Shown here: positions 37,247 to 48,383 of the stretch, in pieces
Position numbering within the stretch: position 1 is the stretch's first letter
How the letters are laid out: every line of letters begins with the position of its first letter
DNA from: Helicostylum pulchrum
Lineage: Eukaryota; Mucoromycota; Mucoromycetes; Mucorales; Mucoraceae
Direction: 5' to 3'
DNA: 64,000 nucleotides
Assembly (NCBI GenBank): GCA_025677825.1
Contig: JAIXMO010000041.1
Coordinates: 1-64,000, forward strand
The notes under the pieces: model-generated
Database searches by the model: none
Seen by the model: the letters and a program-made list of their open reading frames with translations, nothing else
What the model was told of the DNA's origin: nothing
Position numbers and translations under genes: made by a program

Positions 37247-38484
37247 TTACATGAGAACTTTTCCAAACATGCCTTCTCCAACAATCTTTTCGAATCCTGA
37301 GCCAAGACATTCATACTTTACAAAATCACGTACTTTTTCAGTCGTCATACCAGCCACACGCACCAGTACACCACGTCCCTTTAAGATAGAACTTACTGAC
37401 CATAATACTTCACGATCCTCTTTTGATTTTAAAGTCAAGGGCATCAATCGCATTTGCTCAGATTTTCTTTGGATACCATTTACAGACTCTACTAAGCTAC
37501 TCTCTGGATTACATATCACAATCAATGTGGCAAAACAAGAGTAGGGTACTAAACGTGAAGCATACGCCGTATCTTCACCTTCCTTTCGCATATAATCTTC
37601 ATCTTCCAATACCATAGCATCCTTGATAACTAATTTACCCGCTACACGTACATCGATACGACTAGAGTAATGTCGAAACGACCAATTCTCTCCTCTTGTA
37701 ATTCTTCCACTTGTAAACCAATCCAATAATACAAGTTGTGAAGAGCTATCTTCTAACTTAAACTCTTGTCTTGATTGAAATGAAGAATCTCGGAAACATG
37801 TTACGGGATCAGGTACAATGAGTAATGTGGCTTGAGATGCCACAATGGAATGGATTGTTTGTAAAGAAGGAGCTACAGGTTTCGGTGGTTCGACAGGTTT
37901 AGATACAAATAAGCTTCCAAGAGCAGCTGGTAAACTACTCAAGGCAGATAATGACGGTAACATGTTTGTGAATTTAATCGTCGTTTCTTGTTTGTCATTT
38001 ATCGAAGCTAACCAAAGTCTTTGATGGACACGATCTTTGAAAATTTTTGTATTACCTTGTGTCATGAGTAACAAGATTGCGCTTTCTTTTATTGTCATGT
38101 CAACCATAAATTTATCTCCACTAATAACTCCACCGCCATAACTCATCATATACACTACTGCAAGTCTATCGGCGTGTCCCGTGGTAGGAATAAATTTTAA
38201 TGGATATTGAGCATGGACACGCTCAAATTTCGTTTGATCGTTGTAACGATGGCATACAAGGATTCCTTTTCCGGGCTCGTTTTCTGCTGTACTTGCAAAT
38301 TGTTTCATAGATTCTACAGAGGTGGGAAACGGCTCTTTTTTTTTTGGGAGGGGAGAGTGATTAAAAAAGATACATACTCTTTCTGTCCTAAAAAAATATA
38401 CTTACTGTTCTCCGATAATGGCTGTGCTACAATGGGCTGTGTTACAGTGGGTTGTGTTACTTTAGACTGGGTAAAAAATACCAT
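37247..38484 (-). CDS. ureD: Urease accessory protein UreD
   Basis: Two exons, complement(37247..38313, 38406..38484), encode 381 aa. UreD helps to load nickel into urease with UreF and UreG. Recognisable UreD stretches are GKGILVCHRYNDQTKFERVH, YMMSYGGGVISGDKF and LLLMTQGNTKIFK, later LVLLDWFTSGRITRGE and a C-terminal GRGVLVRVAGMTTEKV. Exon 1 is a short N-terminal piece with a repeated (V/I)(T/A)QP motif (MVFFTQSKVTQPTVTQP); translation could instead begin at 38556, or at the internal Met at 38308. The 92-nt intron is longer than usual. No urease or other accessory gene is nearby. Convergent with the RRM gene, 114 bases between stops. Confidence 0.9.
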
Positions 38485-40507
38485 CTTCTTCTTTTTGTAA
38501 AGATATACTAAAAGAATAGATATACTTGAAAATAGGAAATTATACAGTGGTAACATATTAAATTATAAAAGTAAAAGTAAAACAAAAACAAAAACAAAAA
38601 AAAACAAAAAAAAAGATGCACTAAAATAATATCACAAACAAATAATAGTGATTTCCATTTTGAAGGTTCACGGAATTTTTGATTCGTAGTATTTTGTTAT
38701 CTGTATGATAGGATGAGTACTCCAGATAAGGTATAATTAATCGTCTATAAATTCCTCACATCGGTAAATTTTATTTCTATTCAGAAAAAGGTCTCTGGTA
38801 GGACGCTACGTTTATTTTGAGAGTATTTAAACTCTCTCTCTCTCTCTCTCTCTATGTCCAGGTATTTTGAGAGTGACAACATGACTCGTATCACACATAA
38901 TGGAGAAGAAATATACCAAGAGATTTTTTTTTTATCTTGCAGCTAAGATCCTGGTTGAAAGATAAAAGCAGTAGAAAAGAAGCCATTTTAGGCATGAATT
39001 ATTTTTTGAAGAAATGGCAAAGACCGTGGGAGTTTCTGACACACCATCTATTAATACACGTTTAATTTCAATGTTTAGCAAAAAAAAAAAAAAGTAAGAC
39101 ACATTTCTTTGCGTGAGTTCGTTTATCCACGAAGAAAGGAGCTTACCGCAATAAATAAGTTGGAACAATAAGTATGGATAAAAATGATTAGCGTATGAAT
39201 AAAAAGTACATAACTATAAAGAAATTGCAGTATAACAAATTGTGAGTAAATTGACCCCATTTTATTATGATTAAATGTATACAAAAAGTTGGATTTAAGA
39301 AAAGTAACGGATTATAATTGTTACAGAGAAAGCAGTAAAGATATAACAATAGGTCCATTTTTGGGAAATAATACAAGAGGTACTGGGAAGATAAAGGAGA
39401 GATTGAGTTGGAAGAACCGATGAAGGGACAAGAAGCAAGTGTTGTAGTAGAAAATACTGTTTAGAGATAAACTCTAATTAAAAAACGACCCTTCAAATAA
39501 TAAACCTTGTGTGTTTGTTGTCATAACAGACCACTGTATGTTTATTTTGAGAAGTTGAAGTCGGAGAACAGAGATTACTGTTCAATCAGTAGTACACAGA
39601 TAAAATGGAGACTATACCAGCCCCTTCGATTCCATGAAAATTTAATTTTCTGTCTTTATAACAATGATCCAAGTATTTAAAGATATACACCTAAATAAAT
39701 AAAACTCAATACATCTAATAATATGAATATTTTTATTTGTAATATTCCCTTGAACATTTCTCTTTTTTTTTCAGTGCAATAAAAAAATAGACTACTAAGA
39801 CGACATAATATCGTTGCTATTGTACATTATAAATAAACTTCGATAAAAGCCTTTATTCAGGGTGCTAACCATAATTTACGCAAAATTGTATATGAACATC
39901 CTTATTAGTCCACTTTCGATCCGATTTTTTTTTACGTAACTATCACGCTACGTTCTAGAATTAGTCGTATTGACCTTTATCTAACGGCATGTTTATTTTT
40001 GTAATTTTTTTTTTAAGAAAAATGCGTTAGACCCTGAAATTACCTATCTTTTTAAGAATATCTTGGCCAGAATTTATCTTTCCAAGCGACCTTACTTTTA
40101 ACTCAGAAAGAAAGATCAATGGGGTAGATGGTGGGGTTATAATAGGGTTGTAACAGGGTTTTAACGTGTTTGTTTAAAAGGGCGCAACAACTACAAAAAA
40201 AAAAAAAAAAGATGCTCGAATATAAAATAAAGACCAATGTCGTCATGCATATTAATGTACGGATCGGAACATTTATCTTATGACAAACGGACAAGATACT
40301 CTACCCTTTTTTCATGACATATTGACTTGCTGATAGAAAAACGTGGCACATTTTTTTCTAATAAACACATGCTTTTTTTTTTTCGTTATGCTATAAACAG
40401 AGTTACACAATTGAGCTTATTTCGTAATCTTTCACTCAAGAGATTCATATGATTTTTGTAATAAAAAATTATGTCAACGACGTAATACACAAATGCCAAT
40501 TCTTTCT
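38485..40507. other. 2-kb gene-poor stretch
   Basis: No supportable gene. It contains a (CT)n microsatellite at about 38831-38854, a poly-A run near 39080, and possible weak coding debris around 38880-39190 that I cannot assign (frames of up to 78 codons without family signatures). The last 100 bases lead into the promoter of the small secreted-protein gene. Confidence 0.4.
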
Positions 40508-40517
40508 TATATAAATA
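40508..40517 (+). promoter_or_regulatory. TATA box of the small secreted-protein gene
   Basis: TATATAAATA lies about 72 bases upstream of the ATG at 40589, a good fungal TATA position, followed by a short CAA-rich leader. A strong TATA box suits a regulated or highly expressed cell-surface gene. Confidence 0.55.
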
Positions 40518-40588
40518 CAAGACGATCTGCTTCTACTTTTATAATTATTATTATCAAACAAACAAATAAACAAATCAATTAAGTAAAA

Positions 40589-40891
40589 ATGAAATTTACT
40601 TCTGCTATCTTCACTACTGTCTTAGTTATGGCCGCTTCTGTTATGACTGCTCCTATTGCCGAAACAGGTCTTCCTTCTGCAAGTATCAGTGTTATTGACA
40701 CCACTTCTCCTGCAGTTCCAAACGAATCTGTTTCTCCCGTTGTTGATACCATGAGTGGTGCAATTGCTAATGCCAATATCACAATTACTGGAAAAGATAC
40801 CTCTGCTCAAAACTCTGGCTCTCAACGTACTATGATCGGTACTGCTATTGCTTTACCTGTAGCTGTTCTCGCCGCCATCTTCTTGATGTGA
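40589..40891 (+). CDS. Small secreted Ser/Thr-rich protein, possible GPI anchor
   Basis: An intron-less 100-codon frame. Residues 1-20 (MKFTSAIFTTVLVMAASVMT) are a classical signal peptide with likely cleavage after TAPIA or nearby. The middle is rich in Ser, Thr, Ala and Pro, with two N-glycosylation sequons (NES, NIT). The C-terminus is a hydrophobic tail (MIGTAIALPVAVLAAIFLM) ending at the stop, preceded by a small-residue stretch QNSGSQ suitable for GPI attachment. This pattern fits a short GPI-anchored wall or plasma-membrane protein, though a simple membrane anchor is also possible. TATA box and A-rich leader are well formed. No homologue is recognised. Confidence 0.8.
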   Translation: MKFTSAIFTTVLVMAASVMTAPIAETGLPSASISVIDTTSPAVPNESVSPVVDTMSGAIANANITITGKDTSAQNSGSQRTMIGTAIALPVAVLAAIFLM

Positions 40892-41384
40892 TTTACCCCC
40901 TTTTATATACACCGACTTACACTTTAGACAGCCCTTTATACATTACTTTTAGATTTACATATTGTAAATAAACATATTATTTAATGAATTTATCATATTA
41001 ACGAATTTCTGATATTTTAACGGATTTCCCTAGTAGATCTTTTAACTTTAGCTAATTGAACACTAGATTCAATAGAGCGTCAAATTCAAATTTCGTTAGA
41101 TAGAAATAATAAGTTGACCAACGCGAGAAAATCTCTACAACAAATTACTAGGTATAAATTTTCAAACTAGTGCGAAAAGATCCATTTCACAGCTTAAAAA
41201 AAAAATCCGACCTGTCCATTTTACAGCTTAGAAAAAAAAAAATCGGGGCGACTTTTATTTTAAGTCTCTGATGTGTGATAGTAACGGTTATTGTAAATAA
41301 AAGTTATGCCAAAAAATAAAAAAAAAACAATTAAATTTAAAAAAGATAATTGCTGTTTTTATTAACGGGAAAAGTATACATATT
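40892..41384. other. 3' flank and gene-free sequence
   Basis: It contains the 3' UTR of the small secreted-protein gene (polyadenylation region about 40960-40985). No other gene is seen. Near 41188-41235 two partly similar A-rich segments occur (CCATTT-ACAGCTTA-AAAAAAA type), probably a local duplication. Confidence 0.4.
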
Positions 41385-41745
41385 ATGGGTTGAGTAAGCG
41401 CTTATCATCGATGTGAAAACCTAGACGGTACTAGCGAGATATTAATGAATGGGCAATTTGAAAAAATAAATAGATTCTTTAGAATGTAAGCTTAAAATAG
41501 CAGCGATGCGTATTGTATTTCTAATTGACTTCTTTAATAAAAGACACAAGATAAAGGTTTGTAGCTTAAAAATAATGTGACATTGGTTTATGTAAACCAG
41601 TTATAGGATCTTTTAGTTTTATATAATCAAATCGATAGAAAAATACAATGTATCTTAAAATGTATATAAAATATACTATATTTGTGTAAAGCTTACGTTA
41701 GTAACATATGAGAATATGACTGGTATAAGTATGTATAAATTAGTA
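41385..41745 (+). pseudogene. Degenerate copy of unknown gene (family P1, copy 2)
   Basis: This stretch aligns over about 350 bases with the reverse complement of 10000-10380. Shared words are GCGCTTATCAT, TAATGAATG(A/G)GCAATT, ATTGTATTTCTAATTG, TGTAAACCAGTTATAGGATC, TCAAATCGATAG and GTAAGTATGTATAAATTAGT. It keeps the protein-like piece LCKPVIGS but most of the frame is destroyed, more so than in copy 1. The similarity stops where the clean final exon of copy 1 begins. The family is unidentified. Confidence 0.6.
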
Positions 41746-42610
41746 TGTATTGTAGAGATGTAGTGCATATATACATCATAAAGCCAATTGAATTGTTTTG
41801 AGCCAAACTTAGGAGAAAGATTATTTGATTGGAACAAATATTTTAAGCGATATATTTGAAGGACTTACCAAGCAAGTGACATTACTATCCAATTATCCTG
41901 GCTGAATTAGGCACACTTTTTGATCTTTTGACAAGTGCCTAGCTCTAAAACTTACAACATAATTTAAGTGCTCAAAAATGAAAGCTCGGACATGCAAGAC
42001 ATGTAAATCGACAATAATAATCAATGAACGATTTGTTTTTGATTTCCTTTTAACAGAATCCTTAAATGGATAAAATTTCTATAAACTTTAATCGGTCAGA
42101 CCGAGTCTCGAGTCGGCCTGACGGGATTCATTGACTATAGAATACTATTAGGTCATACTTTTTTTTATTTTTTATTACGCAACTCTTTTACAGTCGCACA
42201 TAACACACAAATACCTAAAAAGGGTATGTTTCCCATCTATCAATCAATAATATTTGTAATCGATACCTTCGTAATTGAGATAGATTGACAGCCAAAAATT
42301 AGCTTACGGGAGACGCTATAGAATTTTATTTATTTTTAAAAAAGAGTATTAAATCATAATTTATAAATATTTTTTTTAGCATTGAAGTATTTTGGTTACT
42401 GACATGCAGTTTGTTTATTAGGTAGTACTTGCTACGAGATAAGAAATGATACGGAGAAGGTAAGGAAGAAGTAGGAGGGGTTTTTTTTGTTAAAAGATTA
42501 GTTAGATATTAGATATAAAATTTAAGAAGGGGTGAAATAGAATTCGTATGATAAAAGTATTTAAAAAAGCCAAAGAAAGAATGAAAGAAAAAGGATTAAA
42601 AGAAATCAAT
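41746..42610. other. Gene-free stretch with a GC-rich imperfect palindrome
   Basis: No gene is seen. A GC-rich near-palindrome lies at 42093-42122: CGGTCAGACCGA and TCGGCCTGACGG can pair with two mismatches around an 8-nt centre. It stands out from very AT-rich surroundings. The end of the stretch is the 3' flank of the UNC93-like gene. Confidence 0.45.
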
Positions 42611-44117
42611 TTAGACTTCAGCCTTTTCTCCACTGCGAATAGAGGGATTTCCGTTATCTACATCTTCGAGTTGACCACCAACTAAGGTACCGACAGCATG
42701 ACCATCTTCAAGATTTTCAATAGTTTCAACGGTAACATCGGGGACACCCTTGGAAACAATGAAAGCTAAAAGAACACCAACAGTGTTAAGGGCAAAGACA
42801 ACGATAAGTTGGGTCATGTAAGGAACCTTGGTAGCTTCCAATTGATCAGAGACAGCCTTGGCAGCGTTTTGAATAGTCTTATAGAAACCACCATATCTTG
42901 CAGCACGCTCAACATCGTTGGTCATTGTACCTAATAACCAGTAAATATAACCTTGGTAAATGGCATCAGCAAGACCGAAGAGAGTATAAACGACGAGGAT
43001 ACCGGGATATTGGGGATTATCAATATCAAGTTGGACATAACTGGGCTCAGCAATAGATTCACGAGTATAGGTCTTTTGAATGAAGATAGTAGCGATCCAA
43101 AGAGCAGTCATAATAACGAGAGTAAGAGCGTTACCATAGATAGCACGAGCCTTACGTGTACCGAGCTTGGGAGAATCGAGGAAGACACCGAAAATACCAG
43201 CACCGATAATTTGGAACAACCAGTACAAGAAATTGTTTAAGGCACGAGCACGAATAGTCATGAAACCGGGAGTGTTCATAACGTTGAATTGATAGGTATA
43301 GAACCAGTTGGAACCGGCAAAGAGAGGAATCAAAATAAGCATGCGGACATCCTTGAAGAGCTTTAAAACTTCGATAGTTTCACGCTTCCAGTTGGAGATT
43401 TTATGGAAAGAAACCTTGGATCCATCAGCACGAATAACCTTGTTGGCAGGAAGGACAGCTAAGGCCATGAATGCACCAAGAGTCATAATAACCATGAAGA
43501 TAATGTAAGTAGACTGCTTGACAGAAGAAACTTTAGAGTTCCATTCGTTAGCAAGAGGGACAGTAGCACCAATAGTGGCACCCCTAATGAAATTAAGTTA
43601 GAATCACATCCGGTGACAGCAAAAAAAAAAACTACTTACAAGTTGAAGATCATCCAGAAAACGGAGAAAGCTTTACCCTTATCATTCTCGGCAGGATAAG
43701 ACATCATAATACCACCTTGAGCAGTCCATAAGAAACCCGCGCCGATACCGAGAATGGCACCAGCAGCAATGGTAAAGGGATCAGATGTGGAAAGGAAAGC
43801 GCCAACATAGAGAACATAAGTAAGAGCAGCAGGGATCATGATACGATGACCGAAAATGTTATAACTAAATTAAGATATATTAAATCACAAACCCGAAAAA
43901 AAAAATGGAAATTTTAAACTTACAGAGGGGCACCAATTAAAGAACAGAGAGTGAAAGTTACAGCAAGAGCAGTAGTAGAGTTGACAGCAGCATCAGTAGA
44001 AGATTTACCACCACCGCCAATACCACCAAGAGCGTTGAACATACCAGGACAACAGAAGCAGACTAAGCCCACAATGAACACTTGGACCATTGGGCTATTA
44101 TACCGAAGAAAAGCCAT
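42611..44117 (-). CDS. UNC93-like major facilitator protein
   Basis: Three exons, complement(42611..43583, 43640..43864, 43924..44117), encode 463 aa with about eleven or twelve membrane segments. The N-terminal GLVCFCCPGMFNALGGIGGG and the middle IGAGFLWTAQGGIMMSYP are typical of fungal UNC93/DUF895-type transporters, as are LIPLFAGSNWFYTYQFN and GFYKTIQNAAKAVSDQLEA. The family is of mostly unknown substrate, at the plasma membrane or endomembranes. The C-terminal 45 residues are cytosolic and acidic. Both introns are in phase and short. Codons are C-ending biased in exon 3, suggesting good expression. Confidence 0.9.
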
Positions 44118-46274
44118 TTTTAATTTAGTATCGATTTATTCGTGTCTTTTGTTTTTAGGGAAAGGGAAGATGAAAAAGATAAAAAGTTAATTAATGTGAT
44201 AGAGAAAAAAAAAAGGTTTAGGCAATTTGAATGGAGGTATATATATGTTTTTTTTGAAAGAAATTACTCTTAGAAACACAAACAGTGAGTATCACGAGAT
44301 GATATGTATCAGGGTTTAGGGTCTGTTGTACGATATTGAACTAATTTTTTACATAATCAAGTACTTTGTTGGATTGAGAGAATATGTCTGAAAATATAAA
44401 CGTAGAAGTTTACACGACATGTAATACATTGTGAATCTTTGGAGCTAATCGCTCTTATAACTTATGACCTTTACAGAATAAAAGATCAGTTGAAATTGTC
44501 TATTGATCTGTATATAATGATAGGATATTGTAACGCTTGTACACGAAAGAAGTTGCTTACAAAAACAAAAAAATTCAATGTGCGAGAATAGATAAAGATA
44601 TCCTTGCCCTGAGGTTATAGAAAAAAAAAGCTTAAAACATTCGTGCGACGTAACTGTTAAAATAAGTCCTTTTTAAGCCATCTCTTTTCCTTTTTCTTTG
44701 TACACCCATTAACTATATTTATGATATGGTTTTTTTTTTTGTAAATTATGGCCCGTATGCTCGTTCTCGCAACCGTGTACGATGAAGTCTTGTCGTATGA
44801 TCATAATTCGTCTCACCGACATGTCTCAAACAACAACAACGAAATAAAAGGGTACTGATAACGTTTTTATTATAATTATCATTATTTATTAATGTTAAAC
44901 CACTGAAACTAAGTATACTTTCTATGGATATTTAGTACTATTAAAGCAATCGAAATAATATATGAAAACACTCCACATTTTCATATTTCATTTAAAAGGC
45001 TGAATTAAATTAATCAAAATAAGGTAGCTTTAATGAAGCCTATTGGTGTTAGCGAGCGTTTCCTTTTGTTTTTGGGTTACCATTGTCAGTTGTGCTACAC
45101 AATAAGGTAAGCAATTTTTTGTAAAAAATAAAATAAAATAAATGGTCCGCCGAACTTGTCCACTCGTCCGCCGAACTTGTCCGCGATCTAAATTACATTT
45201 CCTTTTTTCTACTTTAAGGATCACGAAACTTACATTCTTGGCAACAGACGACCAAGTAAAGTTTCTTATTTTTAAGCTATCTGTGCCACCCCCCTTCTTA
45301 TAAAAGTATCCCCACCTCAATTAAATGTCCCTTATTCGACAATATTATCTATTTCTGTGCCACGAATACTACTAATTACTATCAATGTTTTATTACTCTT
45401 ACATCTACTAAAGGTCTTGAATGATTTTGTTTAAATAAAATCCGTTAACCAGACAACCAATTTTTTTTAAATATTCTATTAACTGATATTTTCTAAAAAA
45501 GAAAAACGAATAACTCTTGTAATATGTCTTACCTATTGCAAGAAAGCACCTGCCAATTTACTATTGATTATATAATTTATACTCGGGAATAATACTAGAC
45601 CTTTCTTTTTTTGTGCTTTCAGTTTATTTAGAATGTCTACCGGTTCATTCTACACATATAAAAAGCTGTCTAGGACTAGAATGACAGAATTGCATAATAC
45701 TTATTCAATAACTACGAAAAAAAAAAGTCTTTTCATTTCATATTTCGGATAAGTACTTCTTAACGATATAATAACATGACAATAGCAGTTAATTATTCCC
45801 AGGACCACAGAAACGCTGGGATTGTATTAAGTAAATCATGTATGGCTCACTTGCTCTCCCAATTCGGACAAGGTATTACTGCCAGAAATTAAAAAAAGGT
45901 CGATAAACTAAAGGATAGTATTTGATATATATATTTTAGAAAAAGAAACAAGTTGAAAAACTATAGAAATTTTTGAATAGAAGAAATATCTGGTGTTAAA
46001 CTCGCTCGCTGAAAGATAACGATTTATGTGTATGCCCCCCCCCCCTTTTTTTTTTGTGAAACTACCAGTTAATACGGTTCTAACTTAAAATTAGAAACAA
46101 CTTTTGTGTTTCAGAATTCGATTAAAGTAATATTAGAAAAAATATATAGAGAACTAGTCATTCTACGGAGAGTAAGTAACGTAATGGCTATATTAACATT
46201 TTTTTGATCTTATTATGTTTTTATGTTATGTATTAAACCTTCGTAAAATGTGGAAAGTAAAGGTGATATTTATT
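44118..46274. other. 2.2-kb gene-poor stretch
   Basis: No supportable gene. A 96-codon minus-strand frame (45030-45320) encodes a basic peptide with an internal repeat of a 17-bp direct duplication and may be transposon debris. A short plus-strand frame at about 45776-45892 (containing NAGIVLSKSCMAHLLSQFG) looks protein-like but has no recognised family. A run of about 11 C lies near 46035-46046. Confidence 0.4.
45145..45182. repeat. 17-bp direct repeat pair
   Basis: GTCCGCCGAACTTGTCC occurs at 45145-45161 and again, identical, at 45166-45182, separated by four bases. It is GC-rich against an AT-rich background. It could be a transposon end or a protein-binding repeat. Confidence 0.7.
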
Positions 46275-47094
46275 TTAGTCAATAAATTTGTTACGCTGCT
46301 TATGCCATTGTTCTAAAGAACAATCGGGATACTCTTCATATACATGAACACCTTCTGTACCAGGTTTAGGTGCGGTAACCCAATTCGCTTTAGAGTTTAG
46401 CATAATATGATACACTTCAGTTGCAGGCTCTACTTCAGGTAATGGCGTATCGATAGCAGAAGCAAAAGGGTAGACGAACTCACCAAATTGTTTATCATAT
46501 GCATAAAGATGCGAACCACATTCAGTACAGAAATATCTAATATTTCCACTAATAGAAATCACATGAGAAAAAAAAAATAGCATTAAATCAGGAATAATTT
46601 ACCCTAGCTCTTTTTTATCTTTATCTTTCATAGCTTGATATCCTCTAAAAAGTATGTAAATGTTAGATAGATATAGAACCGAGGTAGAGTTTCTTTTTTT
46701 TTTAAAAAAAAAAGATATTAATTAGTTTAATTTACTTCAAATATTCTTTTCCTGTTAATATTTCGAGAGTGTCGTACTAAGAATTTGACGCGTTAAAACT
46801 AATGTGTATCGTATAATATAAAGTCGCATACTTACTTGACCCATAATATTCATAGCATAGCCGCCGCCACCTTGACACTTGCGACAGATTGAACTTTTTT
46901 TGGTTTATTAGTATCATTAAAAATTATAAATATGCTTATTACTCACCAGTAGCATTTCATACACTATGTGGGAAAATATTAGTCTATCAATGCAATTTTT
47001 TTTTCTTAGTACGGTATAAACTTACAGGCGAGGGTGTATGAGAAAGCACTTTAAACGATACTTTTTCACAATGACAAGATCCTTTTAATTCCAT
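46275..47094 (-). CDS. GFA/CENP-V-family zinc-binding protein
   Basis: Six exons, complement(46275..46548, 46603..46644, 46736..46776, 46836..46893, 46947..46963, 47026..47094), encode 166 aa. The order of Cys motifs is that of the GFA (glutathione-dependent formaldehyde-activating)/CENP-V fold: GSCHCEKVSF, then CMKCYCSICRKCQGGGGYA, and CTECGSHLYAYD. Many family members are glutathione or aldehyde-related enzymes; this one's substrate is unknown. Exon 2 is only 17 nt and exons 3-5 are 58, 41 and 42 nt. They were accepted because joining them rebuilds the conserved zinc ligands and YLKGYQAM with no frame error. Head-to-head with peroxiredoxin (193 bp apart). Confidence 0.88.
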
Positions 47095-47287
47095 TTTGAC
47101 GAAAAAGAGAGAAACAGCTTCTTTTTTTTTCAACAAAGCATCACGTTTTAAAAAAAAAATGAAACACTTCCTCGTCATTATTGGCTGCTTTTCAATTTGT
47201 TGTAACTCATACCACTGTTTACTGATGTAAAGGGCAAATCCGGGGTTAAAAAAAGTATTTCGTCTTTCCCAATAGCAAAAATTAAAT
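47095..47287. promoter_or_regulatory. Bidirectional promoter, GFA-family gene / peroxiredoxin
   Basis: Only 193 bases separate the two divergent start codons, so both genes must share this control region. Both products handle reactive small molecules (aldehyde/glutathione and peroxide), which makes joint stress regulation plausible but unproven. Confidence 0.5.
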
Positions 47288-48335
47288 ATGTTTGCTGCTC
47301 GTCGTATCGTTTCTATTGCTCCTCGCGTTGCTTTTGCTGCTCGTCCTACTGCCGTTCCTACTGCTCGTAAGGCTTTTGCTACTACCAGCATTGCTCGTTT
47401 CTTGAACACTAATGTTATGGAACAAAAGCGTGCTACCGTTCAACGTAATTTAGACACGTCTTATTTTTTTTAAAAAAAAGGGAAGACACTTCTTTACTAA
47501 CACTATTTAACGTAGATCCTGCTCCTCAATGGTCTGCTACATCTCTTGTCGACGGTGAGTTCAAGGAGTTAGCTTTATCTGACTACAAGGGAAAGTTTGT
47601 GGTCATGGTCTTTTACCCTGCCGATTTTACTTTTGTTTGCCCTACTGAGCTTTTAGCTTTCAGTGACCGTATTGAAGAATTCAGACAATTGGGTGCTGAA
47701 GTTGTTGGTGTTAGTGTAGAGTAAGTTTTAGTAAAAAAAAATTTTGACAGTTTTATAATACTAACATATTTGTGGATTAGTAATGTTCACTCTCATTTAG
47801 GTAAAGTGATAGAAATTACGTAAATAGGAATATCAATTAATATATTTTTTTTCTTATAGCTTGGACTAATGTCCCTAGAAAGCAAGGTGGTCTCGGTGCT
47901 ATCAACATTCCTCTTGGTACGTAAGATAAAGTAAAATACATGCTATACGTATGGCTAACTAGTTTATTTTTTCTTTTTTAGTTTCTGATATTAAGAAAGA
48001 AATCTCCACTAACTACAATGGTAAGTGGATTCTATTTTATTTTTTATCAAAGTGTAAAAAAAGATTTTAATTATTTCTTTCATCTAGTTTTGATCCCTGA
48101 GGAAGGTTTAGCTCTTCGTGGTTTGTTCGTTATTGATCCTAAAGGTACTCTTCGTGTTTCTACTGTTCACGATTTACCTATTGGTCGTTCCGTTGACGAA
48201 ACCTTAAGAGTCATTGAAGCTATCAAATTTGTTGATGAGCATGGTGAAGTTTGTCCTGCTAACTGGACCAAGGGTGAAAAGACTATCAAGCCTGATCCCA
48301 AGGGTTCTCAAGAATACTTTAACAGTGCCAATTAA
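47288..48335 (+). CDS. Mitochondrial typical 2-Cys peroxiredoxin
   Basis: Six exons, 47288..47444, 47516..47720, 47781..47800, 47860..47916, 47982..48020 and 48088..48335, encode 241 aa. The protein reduces hydrogen peroxide using thioredoxin. The first 40 residues are rich in Arg, Ala and Ser without acids ([20 protein letters not shown]), a mitochondrial presequence. Peroxidatic Cys94 lies in DFTFVCPTE, resolving Cys215 in EVCPANW, so the protein is of the typical 2-Cys class. [10 protein letters not shown] is the sensitivity-associated GGLG motif, but the C-terminal YF helix is [10 protein letters not shown], extending past YF. Exon 3 is 20 nt (completes DNVHSHLA). Confidence 0.95.
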
Positions 48336-48383
48336 ATATAAATGATAACAGTAATAATAAAAATATTTATTTTTAATAATGTG

